From Acidobacteriota bacterium (GTDB lineage: Bacteria > Acidobacteriota > Terriglobia > Terriglobales > Acidobacteriaceae): DNA of 64,000 nucleotides. Shown here in pieces: positions 18,625 to 28,287 of this stretch; the stretch's first letter is position 1, and each line of letters begins with the position of its first letter. Position numbers and translations under genes: made by a program. The stretch covers positions 1 to 64,000 of the forward strand of contig JAGWNX010000005.1 in the NCBI GenBank assembly GCA_028872955.1, in the 5' to 3' direction. The notes under the pieces were generated by a model. The model worked only from the letters and a program-made list of their open reading frames with translations, made no database searches and had not been told where the DNA came from.

Positions 18625-19014
18625 ATGACCGGTGTTCGCATGGACAAGTGGCTTTGGGCGGCACGCTTCTTCAAGACGCGCGGCCAGGCGGCAGACGCCT
18701 GCGACCTGGGCCGCGTGGAGTCCAATGGGGTGCGCGCCAAGTGCGCCCGCGAGGTGAAGGTGGGCGACTCGCTCCGCATCCGTACGGAGGGTGGCGAGTT
18801 CGCAGTCGAGGTGCTGCAGCTAAGTGAGATACGCGGCCCTGCCAGCGTAGCCCAGACTCTGTATCGCGAGACGGATGAGAGTCGCCAGGCCCGCGCCAAA
18901 GCTGCAGAGGACCGCAAGCTGATGCTGCAGGCGGGGCTGGTCTCAGAGAACAAGCCCAACAAGAAAGATCGCCGCGACCGCAGAAAGTGGCTCGGGCAGA
19001 TTCACCGCTTCTAG
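18625..19014 (+). CDS. hslR: S4-domain RNA-binding protein, Hsp15-like
   Basis: 129 aa. The S4 domain occupies residues 1-70: MDKWLWAARFFKTRGQA, then LGRVESNGVRAK and VKVGDSL. The C-terminal tail is Lys/Arg-rich (NKKDRRDRRKW), as in Hsp15, which recycles stalled 50S subunits with attached tRNA. ATG 18625 with GGAG 9 nt upstream; a GTG at 18562 gives a non-conserved extension. It follows the carotenoid glycosyltransferase by 66 nt but is functionally unrelated. Confidence 0.88.
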   Translation: MTGVRMDKWLWAARFFKTRGQAADACDLGRVESNGVRAKCAREVKVGDSLRIRTEGGEFAVEVLQLSEIRGPASVAQTLYRETDESRQARAKAAEDRKLMLQAGLVSENKPNKKDRRDRRKWLGQIHRF

Positions 19015-19027
19015 CGATCCAAAGCCG

Positions 19028-20086
19028 TTAGGCGGAGGTGTCCTCAGCCACTGTCGGCAGCGCAGCGCGCAGTATGGGAGCCAGGCGCGTGCCCAGCAGC
19101 TCAATGGCATGCAGCATGTTGGCGTGCGGCAGCGCGGCCACGGTCATCTGGAAGGTGAGGCGGTCGATGCCGCCCAGCGCCTCGTGGAAGCGCAGAATCT
19201 TCTCCGCCACCGTCTCCGGTTGTCCGATCAGCAGTGCCCCGGTGCGTCCGCGCAGTGCGTCAAACTGGGAACGGGTCACCGGGGGCCAGCCACGCTCCTT
19301 GCCGATCTCCGTGAACGAGTGCGCATAGCCCGGAAAGAACGTATCCGCGGCCTGCTGGTCCGTATCGCCCAGGAAGCCGATGGAGTGAATGCCGACCTTG
19401 AGCTGGGCCGCGGGGTGCCCGGCGCGACGTCCAGCCTCGCGGTAGAGATCAATCAACGGGCGGAAGCGGTGTGTCTCGCCGCCAATAATGGCGACCATCA
19501 ACGGCAACCCCAGGTGGCCCGCGCGGGCAAACGACTGCGGCGTTCCGCCCACGCCCAGCCATACCGGCAACGGCTGCTGCAGTGGTCGCGGATAGATGCC
19601 CTGCCCCGTGAGCGCGGGCCGGTGCCGGCCAGACCAGTGAATGTGATTCCCGCTGCGGATCTGCAGCAGCAGGTCCAGCTTCTCGGCAAACAGCGAGTCG
19701 TAGTCCTTCAGGTCCAGCCCGAAGAGGGGAAAAGAGTCAACGAACGAACCGCGCCCCACCACCAGCTCCGCACGCCCGGCCGAGAGCAGATCCAGCGTGG
19801 CAAACTCCTGAAAGACGCGCACAGGGTCTGCTGCAGAGAGCACCGTCACCGCGCTGGTCAGGCGTATCTTGCTGGTGCGGGAGGCCGCCGCAGCCAGAAT
19901 CACCGCCGGGGCCGAGTCCAGGAACTGGGCGCGATGATGCTCGCCAATGCCAAAGACGTCCAGCCCTACCTGGTCTGCCAGTACGATCTCGTCCACCAGG
20001 TTGCGCAGCCGGTCTACGGGTGCAATGGCCGGCCCGGCGGCGCTGGTGGTGGTGGCTGCGGCAAAGCTGTCGATCCCAATCTGCAT
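19028..20086 (-). CDS. LLM class flavin-dependent oxidoreductase
   Basis: 352-aa bacterial-luciferase-like TIM barrel that probably uses reduced flavin. Family marks: QIGIDSF start, [15 protein letters not shown], the [33 protein letters not shown] run (read as shorter pieces), [13 protein letters not shown] and [14 protein letters not shown]. The start at ATG 20086 is marked by GAGGGA at 5 nt. The physiological substrate is unknown; many relatives are annotated only as alkanal-monooxygenase-like. It is divergent from the carboxylesterase gene with a 103-nt gap in which no operator was recognised. Confidence 0.88.
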   Translation of the reverse strand: MQIGIDSFAAATTTSAAGPAIAPVDRLRNLVDEIVLADQVGLDVFGIGEHHRAQFLDSAPAVILAAAASRTSKIRLTSAVTVLSAADPVRVFQEFATLDLLSAGRAELVVGRGSFVDSFPLFGLDLKDYDSLFAEKLDLLLQIRSGNHIHWSGRHRPALTGQGIYPRPLQQPLPVWLGVGGTPQSFARAGHLGLPLMVAIIGGETHRFRPLIDLYREAGRRAGHPAAQLKVGIHSIGFLGDTDQQAADTFFPGYAHSFTEIGKERGWPPVTRSQFDALRGRTGALLIGQPETVAEKILRFHEALGGIDRLTFQMTVAALPHANMLHAIELLGTRLAPILRAALPTVAEDTSA

Positions 20087-20189
20087 GCGGTCCCTCGTGT
20101 GCTCAGGGTTGGATGGTGTGACGACGGGCCAGGATGCAGGCAAGCTGGCCATGGGGCAGCTGTGATACGTTTTCTGCGGAGAAAAATCG

Positions 20190-21773
20190 ATGACCCTGCG
20201 TGCTGTGAAGTCTCTGCTGACCACCATTTGCGTGTCTTTATCCCCGCTGCTTGCTCAACCTGCGCTGGCCCAGGCTGCCGGCCCACAGGTGCGTACAGAC
20301 CATGGCGTGGTTGCGGGCGAGGCGACCGCCGACCACCAGGTGCTGGCATTCAAGGGAATCCCCTACGCAGCCCCGCCGGTAGGCAAGCTGCGCTGGCAGC
20401 CTCCGCAACCCGCCGCCCCATGGCAGGGCGTTCGCCAGGCCACAGACTTTGGCCCCCACTGCGTGCAGTTGGGTGGTTATCCGGACATGCAGTTCCACGA
20501 TCCCGGCCCAAGCGAAGACTGCCTGACCCTGAACGTGTGGCAGCCCGCCGGCGCAAAGCGCGGCAGCCTGCCCGTGATGGTCTGGATCTACGGCGGCGGC
20601 TTTGCAACGGGCGGCACGTCAGAGCATCGGCAGGACGGCCAGTACCTGGCCCACCGTGGCGTGGTTGTGGTCTCCATGAACTACCGCCTGGGCATCTTCG
20701 GCTTTCTGGTGCATCCAGAGCTGACCGCCGAGTCTGCCCATCATGCCTCAGGCAACTACGGCCTGATGGACGTGGCAGCGGCGCTGGCCTGGGTGCAGAA
20801 GAACATTGCAGCCTTTGGCGGCGACCCGAAGAATGTAACCATCTTTGGCGAGTCTGCAGGCTCGTTCGCCGTCAGCAGCGAGATGGCCTCGCCCCTGACG
20901 CGAGGCATGATCAGCAAGGCCATCGGTGAGAGCGGCGGCGCGCTGTACAGCTCCTCACTCGGCTACCTGCCGCGCGCAGACCGTGAGACGCGCGACAGCG
21001 CTTTCCTGCAACAGGCCTTCGGCACCAGCAAACTCGCGGAGTTGCGTCGCATCCCGACGGAAGACATTGTGCGTGCCGCAACGGCCAAGGGCGCGCTCCG
21101 TTTCGGGCCAGACGTGGACGGCTACTTCTTGCCTGAACCCGTGCCGCAGATCTACGCCGAGGGCAAGCAGGCACACATCCCCATGCTGGCCGGTTGGAAC
21201 GGCGATGAGGGGCGCTACGCCGGAGCCTTGACGCCCACCATTGCCAGCTTCACCGCACTGGCCCAGAAGGACTTTGGCGAGCACGCAGCGGACTTCCTGG
21301 CCGTGTATCCGGCGGGTAGCGACGAGGAGGCCAAGCGCTCTGCCGGTGACTACGGCGGCGACAAGTTCATTGCCTACTCCACGTGGCGCTGGATCGAGGG
21401 GCAGGTGCAGACCGGCCACTCCCCGGTGTATCGCTACTTCTTCACTCTCGGCTCACCCGGTGACCGCAACCACCCTGCTGCTGCCGGTGCCTTCCACTCG
21501 GACGACATCGAGTACGTCTTCGGTACGCTGGACTCTCGGCCCGACGCGGTATGGCGCCCCGAGGATCGTCGCCTCTCCGACCAGATGGGCGCCTACTGGA
21601 CGAACTTTGCCAAGACCGGCAACCCCAACGGCCCCGGCCTGCCCAAGTGGCCGGTGTACGGGCCCACCGAGTGGCAGGTGATGCACCTGAACGGCGACTC
21701 CGCGGCAGCGCCGGACACACTGCGCCCGCGCTATCTCTTTCTGGACACACAGTGGGGCAAAGAGAAGAATTGA
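20190..21773 (+). CDS. Secreted type B carboxylesterase
   Basis: 527 aa with signal peptide ([23 protein letters not shown]). Alpha/beta-hydrolase of the cholinesterase/para-nitrobenzyl esterase family: oxyanion hole [26 protein letters not shown], nucleophile Ser222 in FGESAGS, acid Glu in GWNGDEG, and the catalytic His in [14 protein letters not shown] 20190 with GGAG about 8 nt upstream. It probably cleaves ester bonds of external substrates, possibly acylated plant or microbial compounds; specificity cannot be read. The stop is followed by a GC-rich hairpin before the next gene. Confidence 0.9.
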   Translation: MTLRAVKSLLTTICVSLSPLLAQPALAQAAGPQVRTDHGVVAGEATADHQVLAFKGIPYAAPPVGKLRWQPPQPAAPWQGVRQATDFGPHCVQLGGYPDMQFHDPGPSEDCLTLNVWQPAGAKRGSLPVMVWIYGGGFATGGTSEHRQDGQYLAHRGVVVVSMNYRLGIFGFLVHPELTAESAHHASGNYGLMDVAAALAWVQKNIAAFGGDPKNVTIFGESAGSFAVSSEMASPLTRGMISKAIGESGGALYSSSLGYLPRADRETRDSAFLQQAFGTSKLAELRRIPTEDIVRAATAKGALRFGPDVDGYFLPEPVPQIYAEGKQAHIPMLAGWNGDEGRYAGALTPTIASFTALAQKDFGEHAADFLAVYPAGSDEEAKRSAGDYGGDKFIAYSTWRWIEGQVQTGHSPVYRYFFTLGSPGDRNHPAAAGAFHSDDIEYVFGTLDSRPDAVWRPEDRRLSDQMGAYWTNFAKTGNPNGPGLPKWPVYGPTEWQVMHLNGDSAAAPDTLRPRYLFLDTQWGKEKN

Positions 21774-21813
21774 GGTCAGCAGTCTGCGCGCAAGTTTTGA
21801 GCAGAAGGAGTAG

Positions 21814-21838
21814 GGCGGGGCGCTCTGCAGGCCCCGCC
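21814..21838 (+). other. GC-rich hairpin between esterase stop and the FAD-oxidase start
   Basis: GGCGGGGC and GCCCCGCC form a perfect 8-bp stem with a 9-nt loop, ending 8 nt before ATG 21847. No T-run follows, so termination of the esterase transcript would be weak. The downstream gene has no Shine-Dalgarno, so this structure may influence its translation. Confidence 0.5.
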
Positions 21839-21846
21839 AGCGCACC

Positions 21847-23253
21847 ATGACCGAAGTTGACCCACGCTACCTGAGCGACGCCTCCGGCTTCACCGGCTGG
21901 GCCGATCGCGTCCTGCTGCCTGCTACGGAGGCCGAAGTCACCGCCATCCTGCGGGAGGCGGTCGCCACGCGCACGCCTGTCACCATCGCCGGTGCCGGAA
22001 CCGGCCTGACCGGCTCGCGCGTGCCGCAGGGCGGCTGGGTGCTGTCGCTGGAGCGCTTCCGCCGTCTCGACATCACCGCCGGCTCCGCCCGCGTGGGCCC
22101 TGCCATATCCCTGCTGGAGCTGCGCACCGCCGCAGCCACAACTGGCCAGTTTTATGCGCCAGACCCCACCGAGATCACCGCCTCCATCGGTGGCAGCATT
22201 GCGACCAACGCCAGCGGCTCGCACAGCTTTTACTACGGCAGCACCCGCCGCCACGTGCGGGCGCTGCGCGTCGCCCTGCTGGATGGCACCGTGCGCGAGT
22301 TTCGCCGCGGCGAGCAGATCGACTTCGACGTGCCTGCTCTGCCCGTGCCCCACACCACCAAGTACACGGCAGGCTACAGGCTGCGGCCCGGCATGGAGTG
22401 GGTTGACCTCTTCTGCGGCTCCGAAGGTACGTTGGGCGTTACGCTGGAGGCCGAGCTGGCCCTGCTGCCTCTGCCGAAGGATCTCTTGACCGGGGTCATC
22501 TTCTTTGCCAGCGACGACGCTGCCCTGGACGCCGTGGAGGCCTGGCGCAGCGTGCCCGAGCTGCGCATGTTGGAGTACGCGGACAGCGCATCGCTCACCA
22601 TGCTGCGCAGCCGCTATCCGGAGATTCCTCGCGCCGCGCAGGCAGCGCTGTTGATCGAAGCCGAGGGCGATACGCAGCCAGGCGCCGCCGATGCCTTTCT
22701 CGAAGCCCGGGAGCAGCGTCTGGCCGCATCCGGGGCACTGCTGGACGCCTCCTGGTTTGCGCTGAGCGCCAGCGACCGCGAGCGCTTCCGCAAGCTGCGC
22801 CACGCTCTGCCCGAACTGGTGCATGAGACTCTGGAGCGCCGCGGCTACATGAAGATGGGCACGGACTTCGCCGTGCCGCTCGAGCGCAACCGCGAGATGC
22901 TCGCCTACTACCGCACGCGCCTCTCTGCGGAGTTTCCGGGCAGCTATGTCATCTACGGCCATATTGGCGATGCGCACCTGCACGTCAACATGCTGCCCGC
23001 CAATCAGGACGAGGTGGAACGCGCCACAGGGCTGCTGCAGGACTTCGCCCGCAAGGCCGTCAGCCTCGGTGGCACGGTCTCTGCGGAGCACGGCCTGGGC
23101 AAGCGCAAGGCCGGTTTGCTGGCCTTGCAGTATTCCGCAGAGGAGATCGCCGCAATGCAGCGGGTGAAGCAGCGCTTTGACCCACTCGGCCTGCTGGGCC
23201 GCGGCACGCTCTTCCCCGTGCAGGACGGCCAACCGCTGCCAGCCGGGAACTAG
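21847..23253 (+). CDS. FAD-linked oxidase, glycolate oxidase GlcD / D-lactate dehydrogenase type
   Basis: 468 aa. PCMH-type FAD-binding domain: TIAGAGTGLTGSRVP, DPTEITASIGGSIATNASG, EGTLGV. The C-terminal FAD-oxidase domain has GHIGDAHLHVNM (metal-binding His) and EHGLGKRK. Probably oxidises a 2-hydroxy acid (D-lactate, glycolate or similar) at the cytoplasmic side, passing electrons to quinone or a partner. No glcE or glcF partner lies nearby, so a single-subunit D-lactate dehydrogenase is a good alternative. The start at ATG 21847 has no ribosome site and follows a hairpin. The stop codon overlaps the queE stop on the other strand through a shared CTAG. Confidence 0.87.
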   Translation: MTEVDPRYLSDASGFTGWADRVLLPATEAEVTAILREAVATRTPVTIAGAGTGLTGSRVPQGGWVLSLERFRRLDITAGSARVGPAISLLELRTAAATTGQFYAPDPTEITASIGGSIATNASGSHSFYYGSTRRHVRALRVALLDGTVREFRRGEQIDFDVPALPVPHTTKYTAGYRLRPGMEWVDLFCGSEGTLGVTLEAELALLPLPKDLLTGVIFFASDDAALDAVEAWRSVPELRMLEYADSASLTMLRSRYPEIPRAAQAALLIEAEGDTQPGAADAFLEAREQRLAASGALLDASWFALSASDRERFRKLRHALPELVHETLERRGYMKMGTDFAVPLERNREMLAYYRTRLSAEFPGSYVIYGHIGDAHLHVNMLPANQDEVERATGLLQDFARKAVSLGGTVSAEHGLGKRKAGLLALQYSAEEIAAMQRVKQRFDPLGLLGRGTLFPVQDGQPLPAGN

Positions 23254-23945
23254 ACGCCCTTCTTCTGCGGCTCCCAGATGAACTTGTGCAGCTGCAGGGA
23301 GAGCCGCGCAGGCAAGCCGTCTTCCAGCATCCACTCCACCAGCGTGCGCGGGTCCAGCGTGGCGTTGTCGGCAGTGCGCAGCGGACTGGGGGTCTTGGCA
23401 AAGGCCGGGCTCAGCAGCACCTGACCGACCCTCTCGGCCAGTGCGTGCTCTGCCATGAAGGCGCGCGCAAACTCATAGTCGACACGATCGCTGAGCACAA
23501 ACTTCACCTCATCCCGCGGAGTCAACGTGGCCAGGTTCTGCAGCCGGAAGCTGTTGGCAGCGGCACCTGCGCCGGGGCACTTCACGTCCACAATCTTGTG
23601 CACCTCCGCCGGCACCTCGTCCAGCGGTCGCTCGCCAGAGGTCTCCATCATCAGGGTGTAGCCGGCAGCCAACAGTCGCGGCATCAGCGGCAACAGCTCG
23701 CGTGCGTGCAGCATGGGCTCTCCGCCCGTAAACTCCACCAGCCGACAGGGTGCCGCGCCTTTGCCCAACGCCTCAATCTGCGCGACCACCTCATCTTCGG
23801 TATATGCGGTGCCGCCCGTAAAGGTGTACTCCGAGTCGCACCACGCGCAGCGCAGGTTGCAGCCCGCAAAGCGAACAAAGATGCAGGGCAGCCCTGCAAA
23901 GGAGGACTCCCCTTGAACCGACAGATACAACTCAATCAGTCGCAT
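23250..23945 (-). CDS. queE: 7-carboxy-7-deazaguanine synthase
   Basis: 231-aa radical SAM enzyme converting 6-carboxy-tetrahydropterin to 7-carboxy-7-deazaguanine on the preQ0/queuosine pathway. The cluster motif C29-x3-C33-x2-C36 lies in AGCNLRCAWCDSEY, with FTGGEP as the SAM-binding GGE motif and SVQGESSFAG at the N-terminus. It lies 9 nt downstream of queD on the same strand. The queC gene of the same pathway is 15.9 kb away. Confidence 0.95.
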   Translation of the reverse strand: MRLIELYLSVQGESSFAGLPCIFVRFAGCNLRCAWCDSEYTFTGGTAYTEDEVVAQIEALGKGAAPCRLVEFTGGEPMLHARELLPLMPRLLAAGYTLMMETSGERPLDEVPAEVHKIVDVKCPGAGAAANSFRLQNLATLTPRDEVKFVLSDRVDYEFARAFMAEHALAERVGQVLLSPAFAKTPSPLRTADNATLDPRTLVEWMLEDGLPARLSLQLHKFIWEPQKKGV

Positions 23946-23954
23946 AGGTCAGGG

Positions 23955-24335
23955 CTACTCGTAGTACCGGGCAAAGCTGGTGTCTGTCTCGTAGAGCGTG
24001 CAGTCTTTCACGCGCACGCGACCGTTGGTCATCTCGCGCAGCTGGGCACTGGTCTGCTGGTAGAAGTAGCGGGCCAGGTTCTCTGCCGACGGATTCAACT
24101 CGGAGACAAACGGCTCCAGATCGTTGATCATCTGATGATCCAGATACTCGACCGTAGGACGCATCACCTGCTTCAGCAGCTTGAAGTCCAGCAACAGCCC
24201 GGTCGCGTCCAGCTCTTCGCCGATCAGGGTCACAAAGACCTTGTAGTTATGGCCGTGGGGATTCTCACACTTACCGCGGTAGTTACGCAGATAGTGGCCT
24301 GACGAGAATCCGGCTTCGACGGTGACTTCAAACAT
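23955..24335 (-). CDS. queD: 6-carboxy-5,6,7,8-tetrahydropterin synthase
   Basis: 126 aa, T-fold enzyme that makes 6-carboxytetrahydropterin from dihydroneopterin triphosphate. Zinc ligands His14, His27 and His29 and catalytic Cys23 are visible in SSGHYLRNYRGKCENPHGHN. DLEPFVSELNPSAENLARY and DCTLYETDTS are also typical. It is the first gene of a queD-queE pair. No preQ1 riboswitch was recognised in the 143-nt upstream gap. Confidence 0.95.
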   Translation of the reverse strand: MFEVTVEAGFSSGHYLRNYRGKCENPHGHNYKVFVTLIGEELDATGLLLDFKLLKQVMRPTVEYLDHQMINDLEPFVSELNPSAENLARYFYQQTSAQLREMTNGRVRVKDCTLYETDTSFARYYE

Positions 24336-24478
24336 GTTGCAGCGTTACCTTCCCTGAGGAAATTTCATGTCAATCTAGATTGGATGGGAGCTGGCGACGG
24401 GGAGCTTCAGCCTTATCTACGATTGTAGCCAGTTTGCGAGCCTGCGGCCACCGGGAGGCATGTCGGCCGGGCTAGCCC

Positions 24479-24724
24479 CTACTTGCGGCGGCGTGCCTGC
24501 CGCTGCTGCTCCGCGCGACGCTCCGCCTGCTCAAACAGCGAGGAGAGGATGCCGGCCAGCGCCACAGCCAGCCCCAGCACCAGGAATCCAAGCCCCATGG
24601 TGCGCCACAGCGCCGCATCGCCCGGCGACCCAGGCTGCTGCGCGATATTCGTAAGCGAGATAATGCCGGAGACGGCAGCCAGAGCAACCAGTGTGCCAGC
24701 CAGAATGTAGAGATTGCGCCCCAT
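24479..24724 (-). CDS. Small two-helix membrane protein, unknown function
   Basis: 81 aa. Two predicted transmembrane segments (LYILAGTLVALAAVSGIISL and MGLGFLVLGLAVALAGILSSLF) joined by a polar loop, ending with an Arg/Gln-rich cytoplasmic tail. It resembles small hypothetical proteins annotated only by membrane topology. The ATG at 24724 is preceded by TTG; AGAG and a TAGAAT hexamer (8 nt before ATG) are the only upstream signals. It lies between the lactonase gene and queD on the same strand. Confidence 0.7.
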   Translation of the reverse strand: MGRNLYILAGTLVALAAVSGIISLTNIAQQPGSPGDAALWRTMGLGFLVLGLAVALAGILSSLFEQAERRAEQQRQARRRK

Positions 24725-24748
24725 CAACTCTTATTCTACGGGGCAATC

Positions 24749-24780
24749 GGCCTGCGGCGCAGCCACGCACTCCGCAGGCC
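24749..24780 (-). terminator. Possible terminator hairpin after the lactonase gene
   Basis: GGCCTGCGG and CCGCAGGCC form a perfect 9-bp stem with a 14-nt loop, 13 nt beyond the lactonase stop. The following minus-strand bases (GATTGCCCC) are not a T-run, so the hairpin is a weak intrinsic terminator. Confidence 0.45.
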
Positions 24781-24792
24781 TGCCCTTGGCGG

Positions 24793-25986
24793 CTAGGCGA
24801 ACAGGACGCAGGAGGGCACCTTGACCTCCACAGCCGCGCCCGTATCGGTCAACAGGCCTGTCTTCGCATCGCGAGCGAACACGGCCACCTGGTTGGAGAA
24901 CTGCCGGGCCACCACCAGGAAGCGGTTATCTGGCGACACCGCGAAGTGGCGCGCCTCCTTACCGCCCAGCGGCGTACGGCCCGCCAGAGTCAACTTGCCA
25001 CCGGCGCCGACGGCAAAGGTCAGCAGCTCCTCCACTGCGCCACGGTTGCAGGCGTACAGATACTTTGCTGTACGGTCAAAGACCACCTCGCCGGCGCGAT
25101 TATTGGCCACATCGCCGCCCGGCGGCAGCGTGGGCACCGTGTCCAGCAGGGTCAGCTTCCCGGCCGCGTCATCCCACGCCAGCTGCGTGATGGTGGAGTC
25201 GATCTCATTGATGGAGTACGCCCACTTACCGTTGGGGTGAAAGGCGGTGTGGCGCGGTCCGGAGCCCGGCGCTGCCTGGAAGTGAGGCGGATCGTTCGGC
25301 TCCAGCCGGGCCGTTGCCGCGTCCAGCTTGTAGACGCGAATCTGGTCTGTACCCAGGTCGTTGATGAGCACAAAGCGATTGCCGGGCGCGATGGCGACGC
25401 CATGCGCGTGCGGGCTGGTCTGGCGCGAGGCGTTCGGGCCGTGTCCCTCCAGCTGCAACTGCGTCACCGGACCAGAGAGTCTGCCCTGCGGCGAGATGTG
25501 GTAGCTGGCCACCCGGCCGCTGCCATAACTCGCAGTCACCAGCGCGCGGTGGGTGTGGTCGATACCGGTGTGGACAAAGTCAAAGTGGTCCGTGTCGATC
25601 GAGTTCACCAGCTCCAGGTCACCACCGTGCGCAATGCGGTATGAACTGAGCCGGGCCTTGCCCTCGCCCAGCTGATGCCCGGCAAACAGATAGCGCTCTG
25701 CGCCGATCTGCGCAAGGGCAGGAAAGCCCGCCGAGTGCACGGGTGCGGCCACGCGCAGGTTGCGCAAAGCACCCGCCTTCGCATCCCAACGCGCGACAAA
25801 AACACCATCGCCGCCGGCGGTGTTGTCTGTGGTGCCAATGTAGACCATGGTCCCTGCCTCCTGCGGCTCTGCAACCAGGCTCGATGAGCCCAGCGTAACG
25901 GTGGCAACTGCGGCGGAGGCGAGCGAAACGAAAGAACGTCGCGACAAAGAGGATGCTTCAGAAGCTGAGTGCGGCAGAACAGGCAT
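24793..25986 (-). CDS. Tat-exported lactonase-family beta-propeller protein
   Basis: 397 aa. The N-terminus carries a twin-arginine motif (LSRRSFVSLASAAVATVTLG), so export of a folded protein is likely. The rest is a seven-bladed propeller of the 6-phosphogluconolactonase (YbhE/Pgl) family: MVYIGTTDN, DHFDFVHTGIDHTHRALVTASYGSGR-type blades, GHGPNASRQTSPHAHG, GPRHTAFHPNGKWAYSINE, and HFAVSPDNRFLVVARQ. ATG 25986 with CGGAGAC about 6 nt upstream. In Pgl the HxH and Arg residues of these motifs line the lactone site; the exported form probably acts on another lactone. It is 53 nt downstream of the DinG-like gene. Confidence 0.85.
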   Translation of the reverse strand: MPVLPHSASEASSLSRRSFVSLASAAVATVTLGSSSLVAEPQEAGTMVYIGTTDNTAGGDGVFVARWDAKAGALRNLRVAAPVHSAGFPALAQIGAERYLFAGHQLGEGKARLSSYRIAHGGDLELVNSIDTDHFDFVHTGIDHTHRALVTASYGSGRVASYHISPQGRLSGPVTQLQLEGHGPNASRQTSPHAHGVAIAPGNRFVLINDLGTDQIRVYKLDAATARLEPNDPPHFQAAPGSGPRHTAFHPNGKWAYSINEIDSTITQLAWDDAAGKLTLLDTVPTLPPGGDVANNRAGEVVFDRTAKYLYACNRGAVEELLTFAVGAGGKLTLAGRTPLGGKEARHFAVSPDNRFLVVARQFSNQVAVFARDAKTGLLTDTGAAVEVKVPSCVLFA

Positions 25987-26039
25987 GGTTGTCTCCGCGC
26001 AACATGCTAGCGCATTGCAGCGGCTTGCGCGAGCCTGCG

Positions 26040-28136
26040 TTAACAATGCTCGGTGAAGAAGCGCTCCACATCCGCAATCTCCTGGGTCACGCGGTACGGC
26101 GGCAACGAGTCCAGAAAAATACGGCCATAGCGCTGCCGCTGGATGCGCGGATCCAGCAGCATCAGCACCCCGCGGTCATTCAGTCCGCGAATCAGGCGGC
26201 CAAAGCCTTGCTTCAGTGCAATGACGGCGCTGGGCACCTGGTAGTCAAAGAACGGCTTGCCCCCGCTGCTCTCAATCGCGTTCATGCGCGCCTTCACCAC
26301 CGGGTCCGTCGGCACAGCAAAGGGCAGGCGATCAATGATCACGCAGGAGAGCTGCTCGCCCTGCACATCCACCCCTTGCCAGAAGCTGGACGTGCCAAAC
26401 AACACCGCGTTGGGCGTGTCGCGGAACTGCTGCAGCAGGACATGACGGGGTGCGGTGCCGTGCAGCAGTAACGGGTAGGGCAGCTCGGCCAGCAGCCGAT
26501 CATGCACCTCGCGCATCTGTTTGTAACTGGTAAAGAGACAAAAGGCGCGGCCTGCGGTGATCTCCAGCAGGCGACGTATGCGCTCAATCGCTCGCTGCTG
26601 GAACTCCGGCTCACGGGGGTCAGGCATGTTGGGCGGCAGATACAGCAGCGCCTGACGAGCGTATTGAAAGTGGCTGGGCACAACCAGCTCGCGCGTGCCC
26701 ACGTCCAGCCCCAGCCGCTTGCGGAGGTGCGCAAGCGGCGATGGGTTGGCTGCACCGGCAGCCGCGGCCACGGTCAGCGTGGCGGAGGTCAACACCACCG
26801 AGGGAAACTGCTGAAACAGCGCTGCGCTCAGCAGCTCAGAGACGTCGATGGGCGTGGCCTGCAGATGGGTATGGAAGGCCGCGGCCTGCCCGCCGCCACG
26901 CGCTGCATTGCGCACGCCGCCCGCCACACGCCGTTCGATCCAGAACACGGTGTTCGGGTCGGTGGACTCCAGCAGAAACCGCAGGTGCTGTTTGATGTCT
27001 GCCGCACGCTTGCGCAAGCCCGGGGCCTCGTCCACATTGCGTAGCGCGTCCAGCTCACCCTCCAGCCGGGTCAGCGCATTCACTGCGCTCAGGTAGCTAT
27101 CGCCGCTCTCCTCCAGGAATATCTCGCGCTGCTCAAACGGAATCCTGCCCGGCGCGGGCGGGGCAAGGGGCTCCTCCGCAGGCAGCGAGCCGAAGAACAT
27201 CCGCGCGCGCTCCTTCACGGTGGTGCAGGCGTTCACAAGGGCGGACGACAAGGCATCGCGCGCCTTCAACATCGCCTCCACATCGCGGGTCAGCTCCTCC
27301 ACGCGCTGGGTGGAGAGCCCAATGCCGAAGTAGCTGGACGCCACCTCCTCCAACTCATGCGCCTCGTCAAAGATCACCGCAGCGGCCTCCGGCAGGATGC
27401 CCGCGTCAGGCGCATTCGCCGCCTGCTGCTTGATCGAGAGGTCTGCAAAGAAGAGGTGGTGATTGACGATGATGATCTCCGACTCCATCGCCTTGCGCCG
27501 CATCGACGTGATGAAGCATTTCTCCCAGTCCGGGCAGGACTGGCCCAGGCAGGCCTCCGAGCGCGCGTCCAGCTTCTGCCACAGGGCAGAGCTCTCGGGC
27601 AGCGTGTCGATCTCAGCACGGTCGCCGGTCTCGGTCGTGCGCTCCCACTGGGCGATGTGGTGGAACTGATCGATCTCCTCCAGCCCAGTCAAAATGGGGT
27701 TACTGCGCAGCGCATACAGCTTGTGCTTGCACAGGTAGTTGCTGCGCCCCTTCATGTAACAGACACGCAACGGCCCATAGCCGGCGTGTAGCACCGACTC
27801 CAGAAAAGGCACGTCCTTGAAGTAGAGCTGCTCCTGCAGATTCTTGGTGCCGGTAGAGATGATGACGCGCTGCTGACGCTGCCGAGCCAGGCGTAGCGCC
27901 GGCAGCAGGTAGGCAAGCGTCTTGCCGGTACCGGTGCCGGCCTCCACAATCAGGTGGTGGCGCTGCTCCAGCGCAGCCTCCACGGCCCGCGCCATCTCAT
28001 ACTGCCCCGGCCGATGCTCAAAGGCCAGCGACGACTGCGACAAGATGCCGCCGGGCGCAAAAAAAGCATGCAGCGTCGGCAGCTCGGTCGGTGGATCCAA
28101 GCTGGCAGCAGGCGCGATCTGGATGGGAGCAGACAC
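26040..28136 (-). CDS. dinG: DinG/XPD-type iron-sulfur DNA helicase
   Basis: 698-aa superfamily 2 helicase. Walker A EAGTGTGKT and DEAHE (motif II) are clear. Four cysteines between motifs Ia and II (YLCKHKL, EACLGQSC, WEKC) match the FeS-cluster ligands of XPD/DinG. Motif V/VI region: FGTSSFWQGVDVQGEQL, QGFGRLIRG. DinG unwinds D-loops, R-loops and G-quadruplexes in DNA repair. No N-terminal exonuclease domain is present. GTG start with a poor ribosome site; a TATCAT -10-like hexamer lies at 28176-28181. Divergent from der. Confidence 0.9.
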   Translation of the reverse strand: MSAPIQIAPAASLDPPTELPTLHAFFAPGGILSQSSLAFEHRPGQYEMARAVEAALEQRHHLIVEAGTGTGKTLAYLLPALRLARQRQQRVIISTGTKNLQEQLYFKDVPFLESVLHAGYGPLRVCYMKGRSNYLCKHKLYALRSNPILTGLEEIDQFHHIAQWERTTETGDRAEIDTLPESSALWQKLDARSEACLGQSCPDWEKCFITSMRRKAMESEIIIVNHHLFFADLSIKQQAANAPDAGILPEAAAVIFDEAHELEEVASSYFGIGLSTQRVEELTRDVEAMLKARDALSSALVNACTTVKERARMFFGSLPAEEPLAPPAPGRIPFEQREIFLEESGDSYLSAVNALTRLEGELDALRNVDEAPGLRKRAADIKQHLRFLLESTDPNTVFWIERRVAGGVRNAARGGGQAAAFHTHLQATPIDVSELLSAALFQQFPSVVLTSATLTVAAAAGAANPSPLAHLRKRLGLDVGTRELVVPSHFQYARQALLYLPPNMPDPREPEFQQRAIERIRRLLEITAGRAFCLFTSYKQMREVHDRLLAELPYPLLLHGTAPRHVLLQQFRDTPNAVLFGTSSFWQGVDVQGEQLSCVIIDRLPFAVPTDPVVKARMNAIESSGGKPFFDYQVPSAVIALKQGFGRLIRGLNDRGVLMLLDPRIQRQRYGRIFLDSLPPYRVTQEIADVERFFTEHC

Positions 28137-28221
28137 GTCGTTGAAGGGCGCACTGCGAAAGGCAGCACTGTCGCTATGATATTCGTATTTTCTTCGATGA
28201 CGATCTGGCGGCTCGACTGCG

Positions 28222-28248
28222 TTGCAATCCCGCTTCCCTCCCTATAAT
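28222..28248 (+). promoter_or_regulatory. Sigma-70-type promoter of der
   Basis: A perfect -10 TATAAT at 28243-28248 with TTGCAA at 28222-28227 as the best -35 (15-nt spacer, slightly short). Transcription would start near 28255, giving a leader of about 30 nt before ATG 28288. This is the clearest consensus promoter in the window. Confidence 0.7.
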
Positions 28249-28287
28249 GGAAGATGGCGCTTCAGCGTCACAAGAAGGCAGGCATCT

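Noticed and set aside
21442-23334. 630-codon open frame antisense to the esterase end and FAD oxidase
   Set aside because: Composition-driven; spans two unrelated sense genes and gives no known family.
24368-24373. TTGACA on the minus strand upstream of queD
   Set aside because: The hexamer at the right distance is AGGTAA, far from TATAAT, and no preQ1-type riboswitch structure was found.
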